A stretch of DNA of 64,000 bases from Maridesulfovibrio ferrireducens. GTDB lineage: Bacteria; Desulfobacterota; Desulfovibrionia; Desulfovibrionales; Desulfovibrionaceae. Made by a program: the position numbers and the translations under genes. This document shows positions 53,852 through 62,742 of the stretch, piece by piece (the first letter of the stretch is position 1; each line of letters begins with the position of its first letter). A model generated the notes under the pieces. It was not told the DNA's origin and made no database searches. It was given only the letters and a program-made list of their open reading frames with translations. The stretch spans positions 124,001-188,000 of the forward strand of contig NZ_FNGA01000005.1 in assembly GCF_900101105.1 (NCBI RefSeq), read 5' to 3'.

Positions 53852-55333
53852 TTACAACGATTGCAGGTAGGTAATCGCGTAAGCCAGTTCTACATCAACA
53901 TCATTTGCATAATTTATCATTCTTGCGGATGTTCGCGGAACACGGATATCAGGCACAATTCCACCTATACCGTTCCGGCTGTCCAACTGAACTTCCTTGT
54001 TTATATTGAGGGATTGTCCGTTGGGAAAACTTATTTGATAACCAAGTGGAAGCTTTGCGCCTCCCCCTGTCATACCGAATGACCCATTTGTTCCATAAAA
54101 ACCGACCACATACCCATTAGCCAAGTTTTTGATAGCCATTGCGACACCTTCCGCAGAACTGACGCTGTCGGGGTTAACAAGGGCAACAACCGGGCCGGTA
54201 AACTGAAGAGATTGCGGAGTAATATTCAAGGGAAGGTCCCAGCCGATGATATATGAGTCGTCCGCACTGGGAAGAACTATTTCAAGCCGTTCCGTTTGAG
54301 CATTATACAGATTCTGGTATTCATAAAATGTTGTTTCGGAATAAAAAAAGCCTGCAATTTTAGCGGCCAGATCATCAGAACCGCCGCTATTTCCCCGGAG
54401 ATCAATGATAATTCCCGGAACATTATTGCCTGTCAAAAACTCCATGGCTTCTTTAAATTTATTGAAAAGTTGATCCTGAGAAATATCCTCACTCTCCAAC
54501 GTGCCAAGCATGATGTAACCATATCCGCTGACAAGAACTTCACGCTTAATCGGGTTCGCGTCATCAACTTTATTCCATAGCCCGGTATCAGTCTGAATTT
54601 GCCTATTGTCGTCTGCCGCTATCAAAACAGTTGTAAATGGCCCCGATGCGTCAGATTTTAAATATTTTACCTTACTATTAGTAGCGACAGGATCAAGTGC
54701 GAGAGCTCTGTATTGTTCAAGAAGCTTATGTTCATTTGTTGCTATAGAAGCCGGATTGGGACGCCACAGAGTTGAAACCTGTGCGGCTGCCGTTGCAATT
54801 GCCACGTCATTCCATTCCAGAATTTCAGACCCGACATCTATCCCCGCGGTCGCAGCAGGACCGCCTGCGCTGACAACGTTAGCAATGACCTTGCCGTTAT
54901 CAAGACCGATCATTCCAAGGCCGTAGCTTCCTTTAATATTCGGTTCAATAATGCCGAAGATTGGATTGTTCCAAGTGATATGCCCATCCGGTATAGATCG
55001 CGTGTATTCAAGAAGTGCAGTTATATAATCGTCTCCAGCAGCAGCGGCTTCCGCAATAACAATTTTAGGCCGTATACTACTATTAAGAGCACTCCAGTTT
55101 ATCCCTTTCCAATCGCCAAAGGCATACTGCTTTTGCATCAAAGCATGAAAAGCATCATAGGCTTCCAGCCACCCCATTTTGCTGAAATCTTCAACCTCGG
55201 TTGCTTTAAAAATCCGCGTCGTCGGATCAACTCCGCAACCCGTATTTCCGTTCAGCAGGAAGACCGACAAACACGCAAATAAAATTACAAAATATTTTCT
55301 TAGGGAAAAAGTATCTATAGAAGGCGCTGGCAT
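53852..55333 (-). CDS. S41-family C-terminal processing-type protease, exported
   Basis: About 493 residues. Signal or lipoprotein peptide (FVILFACLSVFLLNGNTGC). PDZ-like region SYGLGMIGLDNGKVIANVVSAGGPA...GSEILEWNDV. Tail-specific protease domain with IIDLRGNSGGSDDLA and the catalytic Ser in PDSVSSAEGVAMAI. It would cleave proteins in the periplasm; family members differ widely in targets. The frame is open up to 55462, but that part overlaps repeat-rich DNA; the ATG at 55333 starts just before the signal peptide. Confidence 0.85.
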   Translation of the reverse strand: MPAPSIDTFSLRKYFVILFACLSVFLLNGNTGCGVDPTTRIFKATEVEDFSKMGWLEAYDAFHALMQKQYAFGDWKGINWSALNSSIRPKIVIAEAAAAGDDYITALLEYTRSIPDGHITWNNPIFGIIEPNIKGSYGLGMIGLDNGKVIANVVSAGGPAATAGIDVGSEILEWNDVAIATAAAQVSTLWRPNPASIATNEHKLLEQYRALALDPVATNSKVKYLKSDASGPFTTVLIAADDNRQIQTDTGLWNKVDDANPIKREVLVSGYGYIMLGTLESEDISQDQLFNKFKEAMEFLTGNNVPGIIIDLRGNSGGSDDLAAKIAGFFYSETTFYEYQNLYNAQTERLEIVLPSADDSYIIGWDLPLNITPQSLQFTGPVVALVNPDSVSSAEGVAMAIKNLANGYVVGFYGTNGSFGMTGGGAKLPLGYQISFPNGQSLNINKEVQLDSRNGIGGIVPDIRVPRTSARMINYANDVDVELAYAITYLQSL

Positions 55334-55491
55334 TAATAATCCAATCTTAGAGTGATGTCTTAAAATATTAAATCTTACGTTTTTTGATTGAAGATTATGT
55401 AGTATATAAAATCTATAAGAAGAACTACTTTTAATTAGTTGGATTTTTTTTGGGGGGGGCAAGCAGAGGGGCTAGTTACTTCGAATGCGCT

Positions 55492-55541
55492 ACTAAAATA
55501 CAAAGGATATTAATCTTATGATTAATATCCTTTTTCTTGTT
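55492..55541. repeat. tRNA-Asp-adjacent repeat A, copy 2
   Basis: ACTAAAATACAAAGG, then the same terminator stem and CTTTTTCTTGTT as at 52913-52962. The preceding bases (GAGGGGCTAGTTACTTCGAA, then TGCGCTACTAAA) look like a worn copy of the tRNA-Asp 3' end (GAGGG-TTCGAGTCCCTTCGA...). Confidence 0.75.
55502..55533. terminator. Terminator within repeat A, copy 2
   Basis: The 14-bp stem AAAGGATATTAATC/GATTAATATCCTTT with a TTAT loop has T-rich sequence after it on the plus strand and an A-rich edge on the other side. It could stop the minus-strand DUF4238 transcript. Confidence 0.75.
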
Positions 55542-55580
55542 GGTGGGGGTGAGGACAATAAAATACATTTTTAATCCCCT

Positions 55581-55880
55581 CTACTTCTCATTATTTCCGT
55601 TTTCAGCCCAATATTCAATTCCTGCTTCACCTTCATTCTCTCCCCAACGTTGCTCCATCATATGAAGAAAACAATCAATGGCACTTTGACTATGAAGAGG
55701 AAGCCACTCTGGATCATTACCTTCAATAAGAAGAATACTCCCCTGCCATTTCAAATTCCAGTTATCCCCCAAAGACTCCCCTGCCTTCACAGACCTATAA
55801 AGTTCTAATACGTCATCAGGGTCATCATCAGACAAATGAGCATCAAACCACCGATCAAAACTCCGTGGGGTTAAATCCAT
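55581..55880 (-). CDS. Small acidic hypothetical protein
   Basis: A 99-residue, Asp/Glu/Trp-rich protein (LSDDDPDDVLELYRSVKAG; WGENEGEAGIEYWAENG). I recognise no family. It follows the DUF4238 gene by 32 bases on the same strand, with GGAGAG before its ATG, so the two form an operon. An acidic partner next to a larger unknown protein could be an inhibitor or antitoxin; this is speculation. Confidence 0.6.
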   Translation of the reverse strand: MDLTPRSFDRWFDAHLSDDDPDDVLELYRSVKAGESLGDNWNLKWQGSILLIEGNDPEWLPLHSQSAIDCFLHMMEQRWGENEGEAGIEYWAENGNNEK

Positions 55881-55912
55881 AAACTCTCCATAGCACTAAT
55901 CTGTTATTTTCA

Positions 55913-56932
55913 TTAAGACAAAACGTCTTCCTTAAAACTATCCATATCAAACTTCATTTCTATTCCTGCCCGGCACCCAAAGCACTCAATAAGAATCGGT
56001 TGAACTTTAAACTTAGAAACAAAAAAATCTTGAGAAACCGAGACAGACATTTCGTTAAACTCAGCTGCGCTTATCTTTTCATCAAACAACAAGCTTCCTC
56101 GTAAAATACTTGACGAACTAATTGGCATGTAGACAAAATTAACAAGATTTAACCTATCGATTGAAATAGAAAAATCATCCTTTGAAACCCCTGCAACAAC
56201 GACACTGTCTCCGAGCACTATATTTTCATCAAATTTTTCTATTTTCCATTTTAGCTTGGCTAATCGATCTATTATTGGATTGCCATATTTAAGATCATTA
56301 TCCACGATTTCCGGCAAAAGTTTTTTCTGAACATTCTTAGTTATATCAAAATTTACTCCTTTCAAATATTTTAAACATCCCTCAAGACCTGATTCAGCAT
56401 TAATTTTTTCTAATAAAAAGACCCAATTATCAAGAACATATTCTATAACAACTTCTTCTTGATCAGGCGTTGCAATAATCCCTCTTTGAGCAAATCCTTC
56501 CCGAACCTCTTTCATAAGATATTCTGGATCATTTCTAACCTTTTTCGTCACCAAACAAATCAAATCCTGCACATCAAACTTATCAAGAAATGATCCCATT
56601 AGATCATTGGAGAACTTATCAATACTCCGTCTAAAATTCCAAGTGCGTATCAACTGAATATAAACCAACTTTAGCAATCCATCCGAAACAACTGAAACAC
56701 GCCCTGAACGTAGTTCTTTTAGTACCTCTCTGCTTAAATTTTCAAATTCAGTTATCTTTAAATCAACCTCGCAATCTTCCTCTCCATAAAAAAAACGTTT
56801 TGTCGCAACATCTGTAATATTATTTTTAATTGGTTGGGCTAAACCTTTTCGGTACTGATAAACCTGTTTACCATTCTCGGAAAAACCTCGCAGCAAAGCT
56901 TGTGGAATAAAGTGTTGTTTCTTTCCGGCCAA
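55913..56932 (-). CDS. DUF4238 domain protein
   Basis: A 339-residue cytosolic protein. The N terminus KKQHFIPQALLRGFSENGKQ is the DUF4238 hallmark. The following helical body (DVATKRFFYGEEDCEVDLKI) fits the family. The function is unknown; members are scattered, often in accessory regions. TTG start, with AAGGAGT five bases upstream. Confidence 0.75.
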   Translation of the reverse strand: MAGKKQHFIPQALLRGFSENGKQVYQYRKGLAQPIKNNITDVATKRFFYGEEDCEVDLKITEFENLSREVLKELRSGRVSVVSDGLLKLVYIQLIRTWNFRRSIDKFSNDLMGSFLDKFDVQDLICLVTKKVRNDPEYLMKEVREGFAQRGIIATPDQEEVVIEYVLDNWVFLLEKINAESGLEGCLKYLKGVNFDITKNVQKKLLPEIVDNDLKYGNPIIDRLAKLKWKIEKFDENIVLGDSVVVAGVSKDDFSISIDRLNLVNFVYMPISSSSILRGSLLFDEKISAAEFNEMSVSVSQDFFVSKFKVQPILIECFGCRAGIEMKFDMDSFKEDVLS

Positions 56933-57281
56933 AAGTTACTCCTTAATTTTTTTCAAACCAGCCAAGTATCAACTTCAACGTCCTCAACCGTCCGCTCCCC
57001 CCAAAATCAAACCTTCTCAACAAGATCACCACCATCAATCAATACGTGAAACCCGTAATGAAAAACATCCTCCTCTAAACAACAACTACATTATTATTTA
57101 CTTTCTCACCCGCATACACCTTCCCAAACCTCAAGCCAAGCTCATCAACCCGTATCCCACAAAAAAAGCCGGAACTCCCGTTCCGGCTAATCATACCCAT
57201 AAAAAATATCCATATACGAATCACTCAAACCAACGCCGGATCAATAAACCTGTCCTTCCGACAAGAATATTAATCTCATTA
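56933..57281. other. Intergenic region before DUF4238 gene
   Basis: About 350 bases: promoter side of the DUF4238 operon, then the terminator of the TauE-like gene (57167-57188). There are no further supported genes or motifs. Confidence 0.5.
57167..57188 (-). terminator. Terminator of TauE-like gene
   Basis: AGCCGGAAC/GTTCCGGCT with a short loop is followed by seven T on the minus strand. Confidence 0.85.
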
Positions 57282-58028
57282 TTAAAGTGACCAAATCAAC
57301 TTCAAAGCAATCAAAATCAACACACAACCAAGTATTTTCTTAACAGACTCAGGACGCATTCTATGATGCATCACTTTAGTTCCAAGATATCCACCGGCCC
57401 ATGCTGCACCACCGGCAAAAATCAAAATCTTAATTGAAACAGATCCCATCGCAGCGTACGCCATGAAGGCGGAAAAAGATGAAAAAGGCACAGCAAAAGC
57501 AGTCACTGTCGCAACTTTTTTCGGGTTAAAACCTTGCAAAATCATCAGCGGTGAAATAACTCCCCCGCCCCCTACACCGAGCAACCCCGAAAAAAATCCG
57601 GCAACAACACCTACTAATAAAGGCCCGATTACAGGGCGGTCTTCCCGGTACTGATCTTTATATTTAGATCTTTTGAAAAAAAGCATCATGCAACCGGAAA
57701 AAACAAGAAATCCGATGAACACAAATAATATTATACGAATGCTGAGAAAATGCCCTGCCCATGCCCCGACCGGAGCCAGAACGATGGATGAAATGATGAT
57801 AGGCAGCCCGAGCTTGAAATCCAGACGTTTGGCTTTGATGTTGGAATATGTGGCACCCAGCATGCTCAGACAGTTTACAAAAAGCCCGGTAGTACGGGCC
57901 AAATTAAAAGGTACGCCAAGCCATGTCAGAGAAGGAATGAGAACCAGCGCTGAGCCAACTCCCCCTAAGGCAAATAAAAAACTCAGCACAAAAGAGATAA
58001 ATGCAATTACAATTGTTAAATCAAACAT
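57282..58028 (-). CDS. TauE/SafE-family membrane exporter
   Basis: A 248-residue protein with about eight spans and the two family motifs ALGGVGSALVLIPSLTWLGVP and GLLGVGGGGVISPLMIL in tandem halves. The family exports sulfite, sulfonates or other small anions. A rhodanese gene lies 73 bases upstream on the same strand, which supports a sulfur-compound role. Confidence 0.88.
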   Translation of the reverse strand: MFDLTIVIAFISFVLSFLFALGGVGSALVLIPSLTWLGVPFNLARTTGLFVNCLSMLGATYSNIKAKRLDFKLGLPIIISSIVLAPVGAWAGHFLSIRIILFVFIGFLVFSGCMMLFFKRSKYKDQYREDRPVIGPLLVGVVAGFFSGLLGVGGGGVISPLMILQGFNPKKVATVTAFAVPFSSFSAFMAYAAMGSVSIKILIFAGGAAWAGGYLGTKVMHHRMRPESVKKILGCVLILIALKLIWSL

Positions 58029-58101
58029 TATGGTATGCCTATTCTAAATACTTAAAAAATAGTGCCCATCCCGCCACATCGAAATAGGCACATCATAAAA
58101 A

Positions 58102-58476
58102 CTACATCTTTGCCAAAGGTCCGGGTTTAAAAATACCGACCAGATTTTCCATCGATGCAGTCAGTCCCTTGACCTCATCAAATCCATTTGCCCGCAAATA
58201 TGTGTACGCTACCGCACTGCGGAAAATTGAAGTACAGAAAAGAATAATAAATTTATCTTTAGGAAGCTCATTTATTCTTTTTGGAAGCTCGTGCAGTGGA
58301 ATATTGGTTGCGAAAGGAAAAACCATATAACCCTGCTCAAGCTCAGTACGCACATCCAAAAAAATAAAATGATCATTTCCCAAAGCCTTGCGAACCCCTT
58401 CAACACTTATGGCATGCTGACCAGAACTTATAAAATCAAAATCCATCTCCGTTAAAACATCATCAAAACCTTTCAT
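58102..58476 (-). CDS. Single-domain rhodanese-like sulfurtransferase
   Basis: A 124-residue protein with HFIFLDVRTELEQGYM, a conserved rhodanese entry, and the active-site loop FCTSIFRSAVAYTYL with the catalytic Cys. It transfers sulfane sulfur. The ATG at 58476 has AAGGAG upstream; the open frame beyond it is not needed. It probably forms an operon with the TauE-like exporter. Confidence 0.88.
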   Translation of the reverse strand: MKGFDDVLTEMDFDFISSGQHAISVEGVRKALGNDHFIFLDVRTELEQGYMVFPFATNIPLHELPKRINELPKDKFIILFCTSIFRSAVAYTYLRANGFDEVKGLTASMENLVGIFKPGPLAKM

Positions 58477-58839
58477 TTTAATCTCCTTTTTAACATAATT
58501 ATTGTCAGACCTTCCCGAACAACTTGCATAGTTGGCAAAACGACCAATCGTTCTTTTTAAAAAAAATGAGCACGCGCGGCTCACTCCCAACTTCTCACGA
58601 ACACACTTTTCCCCGTCACATTTTCCAATAACGCCAAATAAAAGTCAGTGTCAATAAATTCTACAAACAGAACAGATACAAGCTGTGTATAAATAAGAAT
58701 ATCGTTCGCTTAATAAAGTTCAGACAACATCATTTTCTCTAAAACAGTTGATATATTATCCAGCCCCGTCTAATAATAAAAATAACGCACATAGAAACTA
58801 ACCTTTCAACCAAGATTATCCTAACTAAAGGAGCCTCCA
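58477..58839. other. Divergent intergenic region
   Basis: About 360 AT-rich bases between the rhodanese gene and the SpoIIAA-like gene. Promoters for both are expected. I saw no clear palindromic operator, RNA gene or small protein. Confidence 0.5.
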
Positions 58840-59202
58840 ATGATTGAACTGATCGAAATAGCTTCTTCAAAAGCCGTTGGTTTAAGAGTTTCCGGCAAGA
58901 TTGAGGAAAAGGATATTAAGCTGGTAATTGATGCGGTTAATGAAAAATTAAAATACGAAGAAAAACTGGCTATTTATGTAGAACTTGTTGAATTCGGAGG
59001 AATCTCCATAAAGGCCCTGATTGAAGACATAAAGTTTGCCTTCCCCAACATGAAGAAATTCACTAAAAAGGCCATCGTATCTGATAAAAGCTGGCATGAG
59101 ACACTGACGGAAATCAGCGATAAAATTTTTCCGTTTATCGAACTTAAGCATTTTGGCGTTGAAGAAAAAGAAAAAGCACTGCTCTGGGTCATGGAAGATT
59201 AA
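58840..59202 (+). CDS. SpoIIAA-like/STAS-SEC14-like protein
   Basis: A 120-residue single-domain protein: IEIASSKAVGLRVSGKIEEKDI at the start, AIYVELVEFGGISIKALIED in the middle, KKAIVSDKSWHETLTEISDK later. This matches the SpoIIAA-like (DUF3478) family, small alpha/beta proteins with a hydrophobic pocket that may bind lipid or membrane. No partner is adjacent. AAGGAG precedes the ATG. Confidence 0.8.
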   Translation: MIELIEIASSKAVGLRVSGKIEEKDIKLVIDAVNEKLKYEEKLAIYVELVEFGGISIKALIEDIKFAFPNMKKFTKKAIVSDKSWHETLTEISDKIFPFIELKHFGVEEKEKALLWVMED

Positions 59203-59230
59203 AAAACTTTAAGGTTTTTAAAAATTTTTA

Positions 59231-59259
59231 TTGACATCTCGCGACTGTAGACTTAAAAG
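59231..59259 (+). promoter_or_regulatory. Promoter of tRNA pair 2
   Basis: TTGACA (59231-59236), 17-base spacer, TAAAAG as -10 (59254-59259), 12 bases before tRNA-Val. Confidence 0.65.
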
Positions 59260-59271
59260 ATGCTCTCTTGA

Positions 59272-59347
59272 GGGCGAATAGCTCAGCTGGAAGAGCATCG
59301 GCCTTACAAGCCGAGGGTCACAGGTTCGAGCCCTGTTTCGCCTACCA
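59272..59347 (+). tRNA. tRNA-Val (UAC), copy 2
   Basis: Identical in all 76 bases to the copy at 52716, anticodon TAC, CCA encoded. Confidence 0.96.
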
Positions 59348-59386
59348 TTAAAATATTAAGCGTCACTTAACGCACTTAATATATTC

Positions 59387-59457
<71 letters not shown>

Positions 59458-59463
<6 letters not shown>

Positions 59464-59506
59464 CTTTTCAGAAAGCCCCTTACATGCAAATGTAAGGGGC
59501 TTTCTG
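59458..59506 (+). repeat. tRNA-Asp-adjacent repeat B, copy 1
   Basis: CCGCCACTTTTCAGAAAGCC plus the rest of the terminator. Near copies stand at 61948-61995 and 63961-64000. Confidence 0.8.
59469..59506 (+). terminator. Terminator of tRNA pair 2
   Basis: The perfect 17-bp stem CAGAAAGCCCCTTACAT and its complement, loop GCAA, is followed by GGTTTTG. Confidence 0.88.
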
Positions 59507-59772
59507 GGTTTTGTGCATATGAATGTAATCCCACCTTTATTTTTTCCCATTTATTTAAAAATCATAATCAACAAATCATTAGATCTATAACATACATTAC
59601 AGAGACTTGTTCATTGTCTCCATACGACTCCCACCAATCACTCAATTCACAAAAGAAATATTTTTAGCAAATCCGGCCTATATGGCTAAAAAATATGTTA
59701 GGTAATTCTGTTGAACCTTGTTCACCCCTCTTGTTCGGTGACAAAATTAGAAACATCTACCCAGGACATATT
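59507..59772. other. Leader region of the DUF1611-racemase operon
   Basis: About 265 AT-rich bases after the tRNA terminator. A promoter for the next operon is expected, but no element is clear enough to place. No gene is supported. Confidence 0.5.
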
Positions 59773-60852
59773 ATGACAGAAAAAGTATCCGCTATTGTTT
59801 ACTGTGAAGGTTTTTTTGGAGAAATGGATGGAAAAACGGCCAACGGCTTAGCAAGACATTCCGACAAATATGAAATTGTGGGAATTATCGATAGTACCAA
59901 AGCAGGCTTAGATGCCGGAGAAGTGCTGGACGGAAAAGCAAATGGCATTAAAATTTTCAAAAACACCTTTGATGCCCTTGAAGGAACAGAAGATTCAGTA
60001 AAATATTTCATTTATGGGATGGCTCCTCTCTCCGGTTCCTTTTCCGCAGAGGACAGCAGTGTTCTTTTTTATGCGATGGAACGAAAACTTAACATCATTA
60101 ACGGACTGCATGAATTCTTAACAGACAATAAAGCTTTCATTCAAAAAGCTACCGAATGCAATGTTCAGTTACATGACATTAGAAAACAGCAAAACAGTAA
60201 CCAGCGAAACGTTTTCAAAGGCGATATCTTTAAGGTCAAATGCCCTAGAATCGCGATACTTGGAACAGACAGCGCAGTCGGAAAAAGAACGACCTCAGTG
60301 ATCATAACTAAAGCACTGAAAGCTCTGGGACTAAACACAGTCATGATCGCAACAGGTCAGACCGGCATAATTCAGGGAGCCGAATTCGGTGTACCTCTTG
60401 ACGCACTGACAGAGCAATTCATCTCCGGTGAAATGGAAAAAGCTATATTCGACGCATGGAAAACCAAACATCCCGACATCATGATTCTCGAAGGACAAGG
60501 ATCTTTAAGTCATCCTGCCTATTTGAGTTCATGCTTTATTATCCGAGGCGGACAGCCTGACGCTATTATTGTTCAGCATCCACCGAAAAGAGAAAAACTG
60601 GGCGATTATCCTGATATAAACATGCCTGATTTAAAAGAAGAAATTAAACTTATTGAAGTCTTCGCTAAAGCTCCCGTCATAGGCATCACCATTAATCACG
60701 AAAATATGTCTGATTCAGAGCTCACCCAGACAATTGAAGATTACGAAAATAAATTTGAAATCCCAACGACAGACGTTCTCAAATTTGACTGCGCTCCATT
60801 AATTAAAAAAATACTCGAAGTGTTCCCACAGCTTAATGACAAGATCGCGTAA
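59773..60852 (+). CDS. DUF1611-family P-loop protein (DgcN-like)
   Basis: A 359-residue protein. An N-terminal Rossmann-like domain (residues 1-150) is followed by a P-loop domain with ILGTDSAVGKRTTSVII and MILEGQGSLSHPAYL, which define DUF1611. One member, DgcN, was described as a D-glutamate N-acetyltransferase in marine bacteria; whether this protein does that is open. The ATG at 59773 begins the domain; an earlier ATG at 59695 is less likely. Its stop overlaps the racemase start in TAATG, so both are co-translated and probably act in one amino-acid pathway. Confidence 0.8.
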   Translation: MTEKVSAIVYCEGFFGEMDGKTANGLARHSDKYEIVGIIDSTKAGLDAGEVLDGKANGIKIFKNTFDALEGTEDSVKYFIYGMAPLSGSFSAEDSSVLFYAMERKLNIINGLHEFLTDNKAFIQKATECNVQLHDIRKQQNSNQRNVFKGDIFKVKCPRIAILGTDSAVGKRTTSVIITKALKALGLNTVMIATGQTGIIQGAEFGVPLDALTEQFISGEMEKAIFDAWKTKHPDIMILEGQGSLSHPAYLSSCFIIRGGQPDAIIVQHPPKREKLGDYPDINMPDLKEEIKLIEVFAKAPVIGITINHENMSDSELTQTIEDYENKFEIPTTDVLKFDCAPLIKKILEVFPQLNDKIA

Positions 60853-61910
60853 TGAATACGCCCTATCTTGAAATTGACTTAGCAAAGATATTTAGCAACA
60901 CGCAAAAATTAGTTGAAATGTTCGGGGCCAGAAACATTGATATTACCGGCATTACCAAAGTTGCGCTCGGAGAACCAAAGATTGCAAATTGTTTGGTTTC
61001 AGCCGGCATAGTTTCAATTGGAGAATCAAGAATTGCCAATATCAAACGCATGCGGCAGGCAGGCGTTAAAGCCACATTCACTTTAATCAGAACCCCGTCA
61101 ATGACCGAAATTGATGATGTCGTGAAATATGCGAATGCGAGCTTAAATTCTGAATTATCTATAATCGCGGAACTTTCTGATTCTGCCATTAAACAAAATA
61201 AAATCCACGATGTCGTTCTGATGGTTGAGATGGGAGATCTGCGAGAAGGAATTCTTAAGAAAGATCTGGATGAAACAATTGATAAAACAATTCAATTGAA
61301 AGGTGTAAACCTTATTGGTTTAGGCACAAATCTAGCCTGTTTCAGCGGAGTTAAGCCATCTAAAACGAATATGGATAAATTATCACTTTTGGCTGAAACA
61401 TATGAAAAAAAATATCATATAAAGTTTCAGATTATTTCAGGTGGTAATTCTGCAAATTTCGAATGGTTATTTGCAAACGACGACCTAGGCCGGATAAATA
61501 ATGTCAGGCTGGGTGAGTCTATTTTCATAGGAAAAGAAACTCTTTCGAGAAAACATATTGAAGGATTGCATCTTAACGCAATCACCTTGGTTGCCGGAGT
61601 AATAGAATCCAAAACCAAGCCATCTCTCCCAGAGGGTGAAGTGGGACAAGATGCTTTCGGCATCACTACTGCCTTTGTAGATAAAGGCGATATGCTCAGA
61701 ACTATTCTTGCTATTGGCAAACAGGACGTTCATGTGCCGGGTCTAACTCCATTAAGTGATGTTGATATAATCGGCTCCAGCAGCGATCATCTGATATTAG
61801 ATGCGACACGATCCCCATTGCGCGTTGGTGATCAAGTAAGGTTCAGCCTTGATTATGCAGCATTGCTCTCGTGTATGACCTCACCATTTGTCGCTAATTC
61901 TTTTGTCTAA
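60852..61910 (+). CDS. Alanine/ornithine racemase-type PLP enzyme
   Basis: A 352-residue fold-type-III PLP protein. PLP Lys is K36 in ITGITKVALGEP; IGESRIANIKRM, GLGTNLACFSGVKP and IISGGNSANFEW follow the ornithine-racemase branch of the alanine-racemase-like family. It would interconvert L- and D-forms of an amino acid (ornithine, alanine, serine or other). Overlap with the DUF1611 gene suggests coupled D-amino-acid metabolism. Confidence 0.85.
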   Translation: MNTPYLEIDLAKIFSNTQKLVEMFGARNIDITGITKVALGEPKIANCLVSAGIVSIGESRIANIKRMRQAGVKATFTLIRTPSMTEIDDVVKYANASLNSELSIIAELSDSAIKQNKIHDVVLMVEMGDLREGILKKDLDETIDKTIQLKGVNLIGLGTNLACFSGVKPSKTNMDKLSLLAETYEKKYHIKFQIISGGNSANFEWLFANDDLGRINNVRLGESIFIGKETLSRKHIEGLHLNAITLVAGVIESKTKPSLPEGEVGQDAFGITTAFVDKGDMLRTILAIGKQDVHVPGLTPLSDVDIIGSSSDHLILDATRSPLRVGDQVRFSLDYAALLSCMTSPFVANSFV

Positions 61911-61947
61911 ACAACCTTTTCCCAATAATAACTAAGTAGCCATAGCA

Positions 61948-61995
61948 ACTGCCATTTTCAGAAAGCCCTTTACATGAGATGTAAGGGGCTTTCTG
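61948..61995 (+). repeat. tRNA-Asp-adjacent repeat B, copy 2
   Basis: ACTGCCATTTTCAGAAAGCC plus a terminator as after tRNA-Asp copy 2. It is preceded by TAAGTAGCCATAGCAAC (61933-61949), which is identical at 63946-63962. Confidence 0.75.
61959..61995 (+). terminator. Terminator after racemase gene
   Basis: CAGAAAGCCCTTTACAT pairs with ATGTAAGGGGCTTTCTG (one G-U), loop GAG. Confidence 0.85.
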
Positions 61996-62070
61996 TTAAG
62001 GCTTGACTTTTATTCACAAAAAACTAACTTGTCCGATGAGTGGATGATCCAATAAGAGGAGGTTGCAGTT

Positions 62071-62724
62071 ATGGACAAAAAAAAGCTCATTAAATTGTCG
62101 TTGCCTAAACAAATTTCGAGTGAAATCGAAATGTCGATTAAAAATGGTTCCCTGAATGTCGGTGATAAATTGCCTTCTGAACCGGAACTTGTAAAAATTT
62201 TTGGTGTCAGCAGAAATACAGTTCGTGAGGCAATTCAATCGTTAATACAGGCTGGAGTCCTCGAATCTCGTCAGGGAGATGGCACCTACGTCATGTCATC
62301 TGGAAGATTTGAAGCCAATATGGTCAATCGTCTGTATGAATCCATGGATGAGGTGAATGAAGTTCGTCTGTCCTTGGAAAAAGAAATTGTCAAAATTGCA
62401 GCAGCAAGAAGAACCGAAAAGGACTTGGAACTGATTAGCATAGCATTGGAAAACAGAAATTTAACAAAAGACTCTGTGAGTGAAAATTGTAAATGGGATA
62501 TGGAATTTCATTTAGCGATTGCCAGAGCATCACACAATTCTATTTTTTACGACATCTACAATTCTTTTTCTACGTTTATATACAAATCTGTGGAAAATAA
62601 AATGAATGGAAAAGAAACCATAGAGGGAATGCTGAATCAATTACATATAGATTTATATGAAGCGATATATCAAAAAGATGCGGAAAGAGCAGAAAGCATT
62701 ATTGTTACAATTCTAGAGAACTAG
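62071..62724 (+). CDS. FadR-subfamily GntR transcription regulator
   Basis: A 217-residue protein. Winged helix: KLPSEPELVKIFGVSRNTVREAIQSLIQAGVLESRQGDGTYV. C-terminal FCD-like helical ligand domain: MDEVNEVRLSLEKEIVKIAA, MEFHLAIARASHNSIFYDI (metal/ligand His). It likely represses its own operon with the adjacent transporter. AGGAGG precedes the ATG. Its AT-rich codon choice suggests transfer, perhaps from Firmicutes. Confidence 0.9.
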   Translation: MDKKKLIKLSLPKQISSEIEMSIKNGSLNVGDKLPSEPELVKIFGVSRNTVREAIQSLIQAGVLESRQGDGTYVMSSGRFEANMVNRLYESMDEVNEVRLSLEKEIVKIAAARRTEKDLELISIALENRNLTKDSVSENCKWDMEFHLAIARASHNSIFYDIYNSFSTFIYKSVENKMNGKETIEGMLNQLHIDLYEAIYQKDAERAESIIVTILEN

Positions 62725-62742
62725 AAGAGAAGGCATGGAATT

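Noticed and set aside
55334-55462. Longer N terminus for the S41 protease
   Set aside because: It would put about 43 residues ahead of a clear signal peptide and lies next to repeat and homopolymer DNA.
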